A stretch of DNA of 64,000 nucleotides from Shinella zoogloeoides (GCF_033705735.1 NZ_CP131130.1:2802001-2866000), one strand, 5' to 3'; positions 35,185-44,794 are shown, counted from the stretch's first letter. Made by a program: numbers and translations. Notes: generated by a model not told the origin, from the sequence alone.

Positions 35185-38100
35185 TCAGGTATGGACTTCG
35201 GTCGCCTGTTGGGGCGACGCGCTCCGCCTGATCGCGAGCCGCCGCACGACCACATAGAAGATCGGCGTCAGAAGCAGGCCGAATAGCGTCACGCCGAGCA
35301 TGCCGGCAAAGACGGCGATGCCCATGGCGTGCCGCATTTCGGCGCCCGCTCCGGTGGCGATGACGAGCGGAATCACGCCGGCAATGAAGGCGAGCGACGT
35401 CATCAGGATCGGCCGAAGGCGCAGGCGGGCCGCTTCGAGAACGGCGGCCAACGGATCGACGCCTTCATCCTCCTTCGCTCGGGCGAACTCGACGATTAGG
35501 ATTGCGTTCTTCGCGGCAAGTCCGACCAGAACGACAAAGCCGATCTGCGTGAAGATGTTGTTGTCGCCGCCAGTGAACCACACCCCGGCGATCGCCGAGA
35601 GGAGCGCCATTGGAGCGATCAGCAGCACCGCGAAGGGAAGCGACCAACTGTTGTACTGCGCCGCGAGGATCAGGAACGCGAGCAAGACGGACAGCGGGAA
35701 GACATACATCGCTGTGTCGCCGGCCTGCTTCTCCTGATAGGCGAGATCGGTCCATTCGAAGGCCATGCCCGCTGGCAAGGTTTCGGATGCGATGCGCTCC
35801 ATGGCGGCGGTGGCCTGCCCGAACGAGTATCCGGGCGCGGGACTGCCGCTGATGTCCGCAGAGGGGAAGCCGTTATAGTGCATGACACGATCGGGGCCTG
35901 AGCTGTGCTTGATGGTCAGCAGAGCCGAAAGCGGAATCATGTTGCCGGTCGCGTTGCGGACCTTCAGGCGGCCGATGTCCTCGGGCTGCATGCGGAACGG
36001 CGCGTCCGCCTGCACCATCACGCGGTAGGTGCGGCCGAAGCGATTGAAGTCGTTCGCGTAGAGCGAGCCGAGGTTGACCTGCAACGTCTCGAAGATGGTA
36101 TTGAGCGGCACGCCTTGCGACTTCGCTTTCACCCTGTCGATATCGACCTGCACCTGCGGCGCGTTCACCTGGAAACTTGCCAGCATGCCGGCCAGCTCGG
36201 GCGTCTGCATCGCTCTGCCCATGACCGCGCCTTGAGCCTGCGCGAGCGCCTCGAAGCCGAGGCCCGCTCGATCCTCGATCTGGATCTTGAAGCCGCCGGT
36301 CGAACCAAGTCCCGGAACGGGCGGCGGCGGGAAGATGCCGGCGAAGCCATCGGGAATCTGGCTGAACTTGCCCATGAGCTTGCCGGCGATGGCAAAGGCC
36401 GAAAGAGACGGGTCCTTTCGTTCGTCGAACGGCTTGAGCATCGTGAACATGACGGCCGCATTGGGGATGTTGACCATGCCGTTGACCGAAAGCCCTGGAT
36501 ACGCGACGACACTCTCCACGCCCGGCTCGGCCAGCGCGATCTCCGACATTTTCTTGACGACGGCCTCGGTGCGGTCGAGCGAAGCGCCAGTCGGGAGCTG
36601 GGCGATGCCGACGAGATAGTATTTGTCCTGGGCCGGCACGAAGCCGCCCGGCACCGTCTGGAAGCCGACCCACGTCATGCCGACCAGGCCGGCATAGACG
36701 AGCAGGACGAGAACACTGAGCCTCGCGGCACGGCGCACCGACCAGACGTAGGCGGTCGAAGCGCCGTCGAAGAAGCGATTGAACAGCCGGAAGAACCAGC
36801 CGAACAGGAAGTCGATCACGCGGGTCAGGAGATCGCGCTTCACGTCGCCGTGGTGGGGTTTCAGGAGCACGCCAGCAAGCGCGGGAGAGAGCGTGAGGGA
36901 GTTGATCGCCGACAGGATGGTCGAGATCGCAATCGTCAGCGCAAACTGGCGGTAGAATTCGCCCTGCAAGCCCGAGAGGAACGCCGATGGAATGAACACG
37001 GCCGACAGGACAGAGGTGATGGCTACGATCGGCCCCGTCACCTCGTCCATGGCCTTGCGCGCCGCCTCTTTCGGCGTTTCCCCAAGCGCGATGTGGCGCT
37101 CGACGTTCTCGACCACGACGATCGCGTCGTCGACCACGATGCCGATCGAGAGAACGAGGCCGAAGAGGGACAACGTGTTCAGCGAGAAACCGAACATATA
37201 CATCAGCGCAAATGTGCCGACCAAGGAGACGGGAACGGCGACAAGGGGAATAATCGACGCCCGCCACGTCTGGAGGAACAGAACCACGACGATAACGACC
37301 AGCACGACGGCTTCGAGCAGCGTCATGACCACAGCTTCGAGAGACGCCTTGACGAACACCGTTGGATCGTAGGCGATCCGATATTCGATGCCTTCCGGAA
37401 AGCCCTTCTGAAGTTCGGCCATGGTGGTGCGGACGGCGCTCGATACGTCGAGCGCATTCGCGCCGGGGCTTTGGATGATCTGCATCGCGAGCGCCGGCTT
37501 GCCGTTGAGGAGGCTACGAAGGGCATAGGAGTCTGCGCCAAGCTCGATGCGGGCAACGTCGCGCAAGCGGGTGACCTGACCGTCGGTGCCTGTCTTTACG
37601 ACGATCTCGCCGAACTGCTGCTCACTGGACAGCCTTCCGAGCGTGTTGACCGTCACCTGAAACGCGGCCGAGGCTTCGGGCTGCTGGCCGACCGAGCCGG
37701 CGGCCACCTGAACGTTCTGTTCCTGAATCGCCCCAACGACGTCGCTGGCGGTCAGCCCCCTCGCGGCCACCTTGGCCGGATCGAGCCACACGCGCATGGA
37801 ATACTCGCCAGCCCCCCAGACGAGTACGTCACCCACACCTGACAGGCGCGCAAGCTGGTCGCGTACCTGCAAGGTGGCGAAGTTCGACAGGTAGACGGGA
37901 TCGTAGCGATTGTCGGGCGAGACGAGATGGACGACCATCAGGATGTCTGGGGACGTCTTCTGCGTCACGACCCCGATGCGCTGCACTTCCTGCGGAAGCC
38001 TGGGCAATGCGCGCGAAACGCGGTTCTGCACCTGAATCTGCGCCATGTCGGGATCGGTGCCCTGCTTGAACGCAATGGTCAGGGTCATGCGTCCGTCGGT

Positions 38101-38355
38101 CGCCGCCTGTGAACTCATGTAGAGCATATTCTCGACGCCGTTGATCGCCTGCTCCAGAGGGGCGGCGACGGTTTCGGCGATCACGGCGGGATTTGCGCCG
38201 GGATAGCTGGCGGTGACCTGCACCGTCGGCGGCGTGACCTGGGGATATTCGCTGAGCGGGAGCTTCAGGAGCGTGAGGCCGCCAGCGATCAGCATCAGGA
38301 CGGACAGAACGACCGCGAAGATCGGGCGGTCGACGAAAAAGCGCGGGATATTCAT
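35185..38355 (-). CDS. RND efflux permease, HAE1 family
   Basis: Inner-membrane proton-driven pump of 1056 residues. It starts MNIPRFFVDRPIFAVVLSVL and has the expected two large periplasmic loops and twelve helices; proton-relay aspartates are in the GIVVDDAIVVVENVER segment. It is closest to multidrug (MexF/AcrB-like) RND proteins and lacks the methionine funnel expected of CusA. Its ATG overlaps the adaptor stop by four bases. No TolC-type outer-membrane gene is adjacent. Confidence 0.93.
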   Translation of the reverse strand: MNIPRFFVDRPIFAVVLSVLMLIAGGLTLLKLPLSEYPQVTPPTVQVTASYPGANPAVIAETVAAPLEQAINGVENMLYMSSQAATDGRMTLTIAFKQGTDPDMAQIQVQNRVSRALPRLPQEVQRIGVVTQKTSPDILMVVHLVSPDNRYDPVYLSNFATLQVRDQLARLSGVGDVLVWGAGEYSMRVWLDPAKVAARGLTASDVVGAIQEQNVQVAAGSVGQQPEASAAFQVTVNTLGRLSSEQQFGEIVVKTGTDGQVTRLRDVARIELGADSYALRSLLNGKPALAMQIIQSPGANALDVSSAVRTTMAELQKGFPEGIEYRIAYDPTVFVKASLEAVVMTLLEAVVLVVIVVVLFLQTWRASIIPLVAVPVSLVGTFALMYMFGFSLNTLSLFGLVLSIGIVVDDAIVVVENVERHIALGETPKEAARKAMDEVTGPIVAITSVLSAVFIPSAFLSGLQGEFYRQFALTIAISTILSAINSLTLSPALAGVLLKPHHGDVKRDLLTRVIDFLFGWFFRLFNRFFDGASTAYVWSVRRAARLSVLVLLVYAGLVGMTWVGFQTVPGGFVPAQDKYYLVGIAQLPTGASLDRTEAVVKKMSEIALAEPGVESVVAYPGLSVNGMVNIPNAAVMFTMLKPFDERKDPSLSAFAIAGKLMGKFSQIPDGFAGIFPPPPVPGLGSTGGFKIQIEDRAGLGFEALAQAQGAVMGRAMQTPELAGMLASFQVNAPQVQVDIDRVKAKSQGVPLNTIFETLQVNLGSLYANDFNRFGRTYRVMVQADAPFRMQPEDIGRLKVRNATGNMIPLSALLTIKHSSGPDRVMHYNGFPSADISGSPAPGYSFGQATAAMERIASETLPAGMAFEWTDLAYQEKQAGDTAMYVFPLSVLLAFLILAAQYNSWSLPFAVLLIAPMALLSAIAGVWFTGGDNNIFTQIGFVVLVGLAAKNAILIVEFARAKEDEGVDPLAAVLEAARLRLRPILMTSLAFIAGVIPLVIATGAGAEMRHAMGIAVFAGMLGVTLFGLLLTPIFYVVVRRLAIRRSASPQQATEVHT

Positions 38356-39611
38356 TGACGCGCCTCCTGCGAGTCTGCCGCAGCCCGGTCATCTGTAGCG
38401 GTGTCGCCGGGCGCCATGGAGATCATCTGCGGAACTACCTGCATGCCTGGGCGGACGAGTCCTTTTACGATGATCTTGTCGGCCGGCTTGAGACCCGCCG
38501 CGACGACGCGCAGGCCATCGATCATGGGTCCGATTTCGACCGGGCGGTATTCCGCCTTGTTGTCGGCGCCGAGAGCGAGAACGTAGCGCCGCCCCTGGTC
38601 GATACCGATCGCCTGATCGTCGATGAGCACGGTCTGGGCTGGTTCGGCCGTGACGAGCTTGACCCGCGCGAACAGGCCGGGCGTCAGCCTGCCGTCCGGG
38701 TTCTTGACGATGGCTCTTGCGCGGATCGTCCCGGTGCTCCGGTCCACGCGGTTGCCGAGGAAGTCGAGTTCGCCGGCATGCGGAAAACCCGTATCGGTCA
38801 TCAAGCCCAGATGCACCGGGAGCTTGCCGGCAACCGTTCCCGTCTCGGGTGCGCGGGCATTGGCTACGAAGCCGAGATAGGTGGCTTCGTCGATGTCGAA
38901 ATAGACGTAGAGCGGATCGGTCGCGACAATCGTGGTGAGGAGCGTCGCAGCGCCTGCATTGCCGCCGGTGACGAGATTGCCTTCCGTGACGAGGACCCGG
39001 TCGATGCGCCCAGCAATCGGCGCGGTGACGCGGGCAAAGGAGAGATCGAGTTCGGCGGCCGAGACGGCAACCTTGGCGATGTCGACTTGCGCCTGGCGTT
39101 GACGCCGCATGGCCAGCGCGTCATCGAAAGCCTTGCGCGGCGCGTTGCCGTTCGAAGCGAGCGCCTCGGTGCGCCCGAAGTCGATCTCGGCCTGATCGAG
39201 CAGGACGTTTGCCTGCTGCAACTGCGCTTTGGCCGCGTTCAGGACCACCTCGAACGGTCGCGGATCGATCTGGAAGAGAAGCTCGCCGGGCCGCACGAGA
39301 CCGCCTTCGGGAACGCTGGCGGCGACGATCGCGCCGCCGACGCGCGGACGCAGCTCGATAGCCTTGGTCGCTTCCAGATGGCCGGTAAACTCAACGGATG
39401 GCGCGACCTTGCGCGTGATGACCTCGGCAACCGGCACCTGCGGAACAGGCATCTGTGCCGGCTGCGCGACAGCCTCCGACGCAGCGGTCGAGGAAGCAAG
39501 CGCCAGAACGCTTTTGGCGTAGGGTCCGATCTCGTCGCGATAGACGATGGCAAGCGTGCCACCGGCGATGACGGCGCCGGCTAAAAACAGGGCGGCGGCT
39601 TTATTACTCAT
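38352..39611 (-). CDS. RND periplasmic adaptor (membrane fusion protein)
   Basis: A 419-residue adaptor with an N-terminal signal anchor (ALFLAGAVIAGGTLAIVY), a barrel-sandwich half (VEFTGHLEATKAIELRPRVG), a helical hairpin (about 110-190) and beta-barrel segments, typical of MexE/AcrA. It is the first gene of the two-gene RND operon and is coupled to the permease. A CueR-type promoter box lies 66-96 bases upstream. Confidence 0.92.
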   Translation of the reverse strand: MSNKAAALFLAGAVIAGGTLAIVYRDEIGPYAKSVLALASSTAASEAVAQPAQMPVPQVPVAEVITRKVAPSVEFTGHLEATKAIELRPRVGGAIVAASVPEGGLVRPGELLFQIDPRPFEVVLNAAKAQLQQANVLLDQAEIDFGRTEALASNGNAPRKAFDDALAMRRQRQAQVDIAKVAVSAAELDLSFARVTAPIAGRIDRVLVTEGNLVTGGNAGAATLLTTIVATDPLYVYFDIDEATYLGFVANARAPETGTVAGKLPVHLGLMTDTGFPHAGELDFLGNRVDRSTGTIRARAIVKNPDGRLTPGLFARVKLVTAEPAQTVLIDDQAIGIDQGRRYVLALGADNKAEYRPVEIGPMIDGLRVVAAGLKPADKIIVKGLVRPGMQVVPQMISMAPGDTATDDRAAADSQEARQ

Positions 39612-39676
39612 TCTCGTTCACCTTCAAAAGGCGCGCGCCCCCGGCCAGCCGGATGCGGCGACGTTCATTTTCTGCG

Positions 39677-39707
39677 AAGGTGCGGTTTCCAACGATGGAA
39701 AGGTCAA
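39677..39707 (-). promoter_or_regulatory. CueR-type promoter box of the RND operon
   Basis: On the minus strand TTGACC (39707-39702), then CTTTCC-N5-TTGGAAAC within a 19-base spacer, then CACCTT (39682-39677) as -10. The long spacer with an internal dyad is the signature of MerR-family activation, and the dyad matches the copZ and copA boxes in this window rather than zinc or mercury boxes. Confidence 0.72.
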
Positions 39708-39867
39708 GGGCCTTGCAGGATGTTTCCGAACAGACCCTTGACGCTGCCGCCTAGCCATGTCGTGGCCAACCGCATGTCTCGCTTCGCCGACGTCTTGGAA
39801 GAAGCGGAGTCCGTCCCCGAATGAGCGCGATGGATCAGCGTTACCTCGACGGGCTCCAGTTGTGTGA

Positions 39868-39895
39868 AGCCGCCAGACCGATCCGGTTGGCGGCT
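39868..39895 (-). terminator. Hairpin downstream of the Zn/Cd ATPase
   Basis: Near-perfect stem AGCCGCCA / TGGCGGCT with a further inner ACC/GGT pairing, 17 bases after the ATPase stop. On the minus strand it is followed by TTCACAC rather than a T run, so termination strength is uncertain. Confidence 0.5.
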
Positions 39896-39911
39896 CCTTG
39901 AGTGCGAGCGA

Positions 39912-42656
39912 CTAGTGGCTTTCGGCCGGGACGAGAGGGTGAGAACGCATGCCCTCATCGCGACCGTCATCGGCAGACTTCGCACCCTTGAAGCGCAAGA
40001 GCCGCAACGCATTCAGCGTGACGATCGCCGTTGCGCCCGTATCGGCAAGGACCGCGATCCAGAGGCCGGTGATGCCGAGGACGCTGGTAACGAGGAACAG
40101 GCCCTTCAACGCGAGAGCGAAGACGACGTTCTGGTGGATGTTCGCCATGGTGGCGCGGGACAGCGCGACGAGATGGGCGACGTCCGTGACACGGCTCTTG
40201 AGCAGGGCGGCGTCCGCAGTCTCGATCGCCACATCGGTTCCGCCGCCCATGGCGATCCCGACGTCGGCCGTCGCCAGTGCCGGAGCATCGTTGATGCCGT
40301 CGCCGACCATGGCCACCTTGGACTTCCGCTTCATCTCGTTGACGAGATCGAGCTTGTCCTGCGGAAGCAGCTCGGCGCTCCACTCGATACCGAGACCCTT
40401 GGCAATGGCCTGGGCGGTGCGCCGGTTGTCGCCGGTTAGCATGACGGAGCGGACCCCCATAGCTTTGAGCTGGGCGACACCCTCCCGCGCGTCACGGCGC
40501 GGTTCGTCGCGCAGGGCGATGAGGCCGAGGACTTCCTTCGCCTGCTCGTCGAAAAAGACGGCAACGGTATTGCCGCGATCTTCGAGCTTCTCGATGGCGC
40601 TGCGCTCAAGCACCCCGAGCGTCACCATCTGTGCGGCATGGGTCGGGGAGCTGACGGCGAGGCGACGTCCGGCAACGGTCGCATGTACGGCCTTACCCGC
40701 CGTCGCCGATGCATCCTGTGCAAGGGGAACGGCGATGCCATCGGTTTCGGCACGGCCGATGATCGCCTTCGCAAGCGGATGGCTCGAACCTGTTTCGACC
40801 GCCGCTGCCAAAGCGAGAACGTCGCTCTCCTCGTTCTTGCCAAAGGCGAAGACTTCGGTGACGCGCGGCTTGCCCTCGGTGAGCGTACCCGTCTTATCGA
40901 AGGCGATGGCGCTCACCTTGCCAATGGTTTCGAGCGCATTACCGCCCTTGATCAGGAGGCCGCGGCGCGTGCCGACGGCGAGGCCCGAGGCAATCGCAGC
41001 AGGCGTCGAGAGGACAAGCGCACAGGGACATGCGATCAGCAGCAGCGCGAGGCCGCGGTAGATCCATGTGTCCCAATCACCGCCCATCGCGAGCGGCGGG
41101 ACGACGACGATCAGCGCGGCGATCAGCATCACCGCCGGGGTATAGTAGCAGCTAAAATTCTCAATGAAGCGCGCGGTCGGGGCCTTGGCGGACTGCGCCT
41201 GCTCGACGAGCTGGATGATGCGCGAGATCGTGTTGTCGGAAGCCGTCTTTTCAACGCGGACCTGAAGAACGCCATCGACATTGATGGAGCCGGCGAAAAT
41301 GCTGTCTCCCTTGGCCTTCGAGCGCGGCACGGATTCGCCGGTGATAGGCGACTCGTCTAGGCTGGAAGCGCCCTGTATGATTTGCCCGTCCGCCGGCACG
41401 CGGTCGCCGGGCCGCACCAGAACTAGATCGCTGACACGCAAGGACGTGGCCGGGACGCTGCGCTGCCCGCCATTCGGATCGAGCAGGACGGCCGTCTTCG
41501 GCACGAGCGATGCAAGGGCCTTTATGCCGGCGCGCGCCCTCCCGGCCGCGACGCTTTCGAGCAATTCCCCGACCGCGAACAGGAATACGACCGCAGCCGC
41601 CTCTTCAGCCTCGCCGATCACGAGGGCGCCTATCGAGGCGACGACCATCAACGTCTCGATAGAGAACGGAGATCCAGAGGTCGCGAGCGCGAATGCCTTG
41701 CGAGCGAAAGGAATGACGCCCGCGACGACGGCGGCGGCAAAGATCCATTCCGCATAAAGGGGGAAGAATTGGGCAATGGCGTACGCCGAGCCCATCAGCA
41801 GACCGAGCCCAATGACATGCTTCCCCTTGCGGGTCTGCCACCAGCGCTGATTGGGCATCGCTGGCGCTGGCGCGACGTCGATGGCCGCATCCGACGAAGC
41901 CGAAAGCTCGCGTGTGTTAGACACACCGAAGCCGAGGCTCTTGATCGTCTTTTCGATGTCGGCGACCTTGGTGATCGCGCCGGCAGCGAGCGTCAGTTCA
42001 AGCGTTTCGGTCGTGAAGTTCACGCGCACGTCGGAGACGTCTGGCATCCGTGCCAAGGCGACCTCGATCTTGCCGACGCAGCTTGCGCAATCCATCCCCT
42101 CGACGCGCATGGAGACATTGGGCGGAGAGGCCGGTGCGGCGCGGGGAGTTGGCGCAAGGCCCGCGTGATCATGTCCAGAGCAACCACCGTGGCCGTGATC
42201 ATGATCGTGATGAGCGTGGTCGTGGTCATGGTGAGCGTGATCGTGACCGTGACCGTCATGACCATGGTCGTGCTTGTGATCGTGGCCGCCGCAGCCGCTG
42301 TGATCGTCGTGGCTTGCGTGACCGTGATCGTGATCGCCGGCGCAGCCGTTGTGATCATGACCAGCATGGGCGTCGGAGCGCTGCTCAGGCGCGGCGGGAA
42401 TCGCAGAAGACGGCAGCTCGGTCACGTCGAACCCAAGCGAGCGAATCTTCTTGGCGATATCCTTCGACGTCGTTTTGCTCGTGGCATCGCGTGAGAGCAG
42501 CAATGTCTCGGTCGCGAAGTTGACGGCAACGTCGGAGATACCCCCCAGACGGCCCAAGGCCGTCTCGATCTTGCCGACGCAGCTTGCGCAATCCATGCCG
42601 TCGACACGAAAGCCGAGCCGTTCACCAGCGTCCGGCGTTGAAAGTCCAGTTGTCAT
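39912..42656 (-). CDS. zntA: Zn/Cd/Pb-exporting P1B-type ATPase with His-rich linker
   Basis: Heavy-metal exporter of 914 residues, longer than the usual 700-800. Two HMA domains carry CASC sites (C23/C26 and C190/C193); between them residues 97-164 contain 27 histidines, mostly as HD and HDH repeats, plus three cysteines. The core has the CPCALVLSTP membrane motif, DKTGTLT phosphorylation site, SSHPLAKA and GDGINDAPA, fitting the P1B-2 (Zn, Cd, Pb) group. An ArsR operator precedes it and the arsR gene lies directly upstream on the same strand. Confidence 0.93.
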   Translation of the reverse strand: MTTGLSTPDAGERLGFRVDGMDCASCVGKIETALGRLGGISDVAVNFATETLLLSRDATSKTTSKDIAKKIRSLGFDVTELPSSAIPAAPEQRSDAHAGHDHNGCAGDHDHGHASHDDHSGCGGHDHKHDHGHDGHGHDHAHHDHDHAHHDHDHGHGGCSGHDHAGLAPTPRAAPASPPNVSMRVEGMDCASCVGKIEVALARMPDVSDVRVNFTTETLELTLAAGAITKVADIEKTIKSLGFGVSNTRELSASSDAAIDVAPAPAMPNQRWWQTRKGKHVIGLGLLMGSAYAIAQFFPLYAEWIFAAAVVAGVIPFARKAFALATSGSPFSIETLMVVASIGALVIGEAEEAAAVVFLFAVGELLESVAAGRARAGIKALASLVPKTAVLLDPNGGQRSVPATSLRVSDLVLVRPGDRVPADGQIIQGASSLDESPITGESVPRSKAKGDSIFAGSINVDGVLQVRVEKTASDNTISRIIQLVEQAQSAKAPTARFIENFSCYYTPAVMLIAALIVVVPPLAMGGDWDTWIYRGLALLLIACPCALVLSTPAAIASGLAVGTRRGLLIKGGNALETIGKVSAIAFDKTGTLTEGKPRVTEVFAFGKNEESDVLALAAAVETGSSHPLAKAIIGRAETDGIAVPLAQDASATAGKAVHATVAGRRLAVSSPTHAAQMVTLGVLERSAIEKLEDRGNTVAVFFDEQAKEVLGLIALRDEPRRDAREGVAQLKAMGVRSVMLTGDNRRTAQAIAKGLGIEWSAELLPQDKLDLVNEMKRKSKVAMVGDGINDAPALATADVGIAMGGGTDVAIETADAALLKSRVTDVAHLVALSRATMANIHQNVVFALALKGLFLVTSVLGITGLWIAVLADTGATAIVTLNALRLLRFKGAKSADDGRDEGMRSHPLVPAESH

Positions 42657-42732
42657 TCCGATCTCCTTTCCGGCCGCCGTAGCGGGCGCGCGTGCTCACA
42701 CGCCCTGCGCGGCTTCGGAAGGAGTCAATAAC

Positions 42733-42756
42733 ACACTTGAACAGCTATTCAAGTGT
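42733..42756. promoter_or_regulatory. ArsR/SmtB-type operator upstream of the Zn/Cd ATPase
   Basis: Perfect inverted repeat ACACTTGAA - 6 bases - TTCAAGTGT, 77 bases before the ATPase start and 33 bases after the arsR stop. The same half-sites recur upstream of the CDF gene at 63390-63417. The spacing and TGAA/TTCA core fit SmtB/CzrA-family operators. Confidence 0.82.
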
Positions 42757-42788
42757 TAGTGGTAAAATTATGCTCTTCTCCAGGCGGA

Positions 42789-43178
42789 TCAGTCGTCCGC
42801 ATGATCCTCTGAAATATGCGTCGCCATATCCTGAAGAACATGGCTGACGTGCTGGTCGGCGATCGCGTAGAAGATCTGCTTGCCTTGGCGATCGCCCTTG
42901 ACGAGACGCGCGCCGCGCAGCAGGCGTAGATGGTGGCTGACGAGGGTCACGGACAGGTCGAGCCGCTCGGCGATATCGCCCACCGAAATGGGCGCCGGTA
43001 CACAGCTCAGCAGGATCTTCAACCGTGAGGGATCGCCGAGCAGGCGAAACGTTTCCGCGAGGATCGTGATCTCGTTCTGCGAGAGTGAAGGGAGCAGGAG
43101 GTGACCTTCAACCTCCATATGCTCGGGGGTCGCACGATCGTCTGGCTTCGTGGCGTTTGTCTTCTTGAGAGCAGTCAT
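42789..43178 (-). CDS. ArsR/SmtB family metal-sensing repressor (CadC/CzrA alpha5 type)
   Basis: A 129-residue winged-helix repressor. The DNA-reading helix is in DLSVTLVSHHLRLLRGA (74-90). The C-terminal helix has the zinc-sensing alpha5 ligand set D108, H110, H121 and E124 (DxHx10HxxE), as in CadC and SmtB. A cysteine at 59 is near the alpha3 region but no ELCV motif is present. It lies upstream of the Zn/Cd ATPase with its operator between them, indicating local repression relieved by zinc or cadmium. Confidence 0.9.
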   Translation of the reverse strand: MTALKKTNATKPDDRATPEHMEVEGHLLLPSLSQNEITILAETFRLLGDPSRLKILLSCVPAPISVGDIAERLDLSVTLVSHHLRLLRGARLVKGDRQGKQIFYAIADQHVSHVLQDMATHISEDHADD

Positions 43179-43386
43179 CTGCGTGCTTTACCTGAGTTCG
43201 GGACGGAACCTGCCGGCATTTGATCGCCAAGAGCTGTCCGTGTTTGATTGGTCTCGCCCAGTTTACCGGATGGGCGCGCAATCACAATGCGAAACACGGT
43301 CGCTGTCGATCGGCGGGACAGTTGGCGCAGTCCTTCTCTGCCCCTGCGTCATATCTCGAATTTTCCTTTTCCGCGCACGAACAGTC

Positions 43387-43417
43387 TTGACCTTACAAGC
43401 GCTGGAAGCCGCACGCT
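43387..43417 (+). promoter_or_regulatory. CueR-type promoter box of the glutaredoxin operon
   Basis: TTGACC (43387-43392), a 19-base spacer containing CCTT-N9-GGAAGC and CACGCT (43412-43417) as -10. The architecture matches the copA, copZ and RND boxes. It lies 84 bases before the glutaredoxin start, in a 322-base gap (43179-43500) where nothing else was recognised. Confidence 0.65.
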
Positions 43418-43500
43418 GACGACAATCCTGCCAAATCCGCCTGCGGTTGGGCGGCCTGGCGGCGGGGCAACCGTGTCGAATTCAGAGAAAGGCAAGACCG

Positions 43501-43767
43501 ATGACGGAGAGCAGCAAACCCCAGATTCTCATCTACACCACACCGACCTGTCCGGACTGCCACGCGCTCAAACGCTGGCTCGACCAACAGGGCCTCGCCT
43601 ACGAGGAACGCGACCTCACCGACCCGAAGATCGCCGAGGAGGCAAAGGCCCGGACCGGCGTCCGGGTCGCTCCGATCACCATCATCGGATCGGAAGTCTT
43701 CTACGGGACCTTCCCGAGCCAGAAGCCGGGCCTCGTCAAGGCGCTCGGTCTCGCCGGGAGCCTGTGA
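43501..43767 (+). CDS. Glutaredoxin-like protein
   Basis: An 88-residue thiol-redox protein with a CPDC active site (C17, C20) after the strand ILIYTTPT and the conserved VAPITIIG and GTFPSQKPGLV segments. It has the glutaredoxin/NrdH fold but an acidic CPDC instead of CPYC. It starts at ATG 43501 after GAGAAAGG and is followed 10 bases later by a ferredoxin-reductase gene, behind a copper-type promoter. A role in repairing thiols or passing electrons under copper stress is inferred. Confidence 0.85.
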   Translation: MTESSKPQILIYTTPTCPDCHALKRWLDQQGLAYEERDLTDPKIAEEAKARTGVRVAPITIIGSEVFYGTFPSQKPGLVKALGLAGSL

Positions 43768-43777
43768 GGAGACGCAG

Positions 43778-44794
43778 ATGACGAGCAAGTTCGTTGATAT
43801 CCGGCAAGCGCGGACCAGCCTTGAGGTCCAAGAGGACCAAACCATCCTCGACGCCGCGCTCGCCGTCGGCATTCCCTATCCTCACGGTTGCCGTTCCGGC
43901 CGCTGCGGCTCCTGCAAGTCCCGCCTGATCGAGGGCGAGGTGGAATTGCTCCAGCACTCGCGCTTCGCGCTCACCGAGGAAGAGAAGGCCGATGGCCTGA
44001 TCCTCGCATGCCGCGCTATGCCGCAAACGGATGCGGCCGTCGCTTGGCTGGGCAGCGATGACGACGATTCCGTGGAGACGCCGCGACGCCTGGACGCGAT
44101 TGTCACCGGCCTCGACGATCTCACGCACGATATCAAGCTGGTGCGGATTGCACCCGCGGATGGTAGCCCGTTGCTGTTTACCGCCGGGCAGTATGCGCAG
44201 GTCGGCTTCGATGGAGCGCCGGCGCGCAGTTATTCGATGGCCAATCGTCACGGCGACGACAGCCTTGAATTCCACATTCGTCGCGTTCCGGGCGGCGTCA
44301 CCTCGGAGCATGTGCATTTTGGGCTGAAGACTGGCGACAGGGTGGCGCTCGAATTTCCGCTGGGCTCTTCCTACCTGCGCCAGCATCATTCCGGCCCGAT
44401 TCTTTGCATCGCCGGGGGCTCCGGCCTGGCGCCGATCAAATCGATCGTCGAAACCGCTCTTGCGCACGGCATGAAGCAGCCGATCCATGTTTACTTCGGC
44501 GCACGCGGCGAGCGAGATCTCTATCTCGTGGAGCATTTCCAGGCCATGGCCGAGCGTCACTCCACTCTTGCCTTCTCGGCCGTGCTCTCGGAGGCAGAGT
44601 CAGCGCAGCACCGGCGCGGTTTCGTGACCCAGGCGGTGGCCGAGGATCTGGAGGATCTCGACGGCTGGAAAGCCTACGTCGCCGGGCCGCCGCCGATGGT
44701 CGATGCAGCGATGGAGGTCGCCTTCGGACGGGGACTGCGCAGGGAGGACATGCACGCTGACGTGTTCTTCACGCCTGACGATCAGGATGCGTGA
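43778..44794 (+). CDS. Ferredoxin-fused FAD/NAD(P) oxidoreductase
   Basis: A 338-residue electron-transfer protein. The N-terminal plant-type [2Fe-2S] ferredoxin domain has C38, C43, C46 and C78 (PHGCRSGRCGSCKSRL). A ferredoxin-reductase FAD domain follows with RSYSMAN and an NAD domain with CIAGGSGLAPIKSI and the terminal VAGPPPMVDAA. This is the layout of oxygenase reductases such as BenC and AscD, but no oxygenase gene is nearby. The glutaredoxin upstream may be its partner; that link is inferred from the operon. Confidence 0.9.
   Translation: MTSKFVDIRQARTSLEVQEDQTILDAALAVGIPYPHGCRSGRCGSCKSRLIEGEVELLQHSRFALTEEEKADGLILACRAMPQTDAAVAWLGSDDDDSVETPRRLDAIVTGLDDLTHDIKLVRIAPADGSPLLFTAGQYAQVGFDGAPARSYSMANRHGDDSLEFHIRRVPGGVTSEHVHFGLKTGDRVALEFPLGSSYLRQHHSGPILCIAGGSGLAPIKSIVETALAHGMKQPIHVYFGARGERDLYLVEHFQAMAERHSTLAFSAVLSEAESAQHRRGFVTQAVAEDLEDLDGWKAYVAGPPPMVDAAMEVAFGRGLRREDMHADVFFTPDDQDA

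Larger units (their letters stand above)
39612..39911. other. Intergenic region between the Zn/Cd ATPase and the RND operon
   Basis: A 300-base region holding the RND promoter box (39677-39707) and a long hairpin after the ATPase (39868-39895). Between them (about 39720-39865) no convincing gene is seen; short open frames lack ribosome sites. Confidence 0.5.

Noticed and set aside
42169..42380. Repetitive GATCATG-type sequence as a CRISPR or DNA repeat array
   Set aside because: It is the coding sequence for the His/Asp linker of the ATPase, with no spacer structure.
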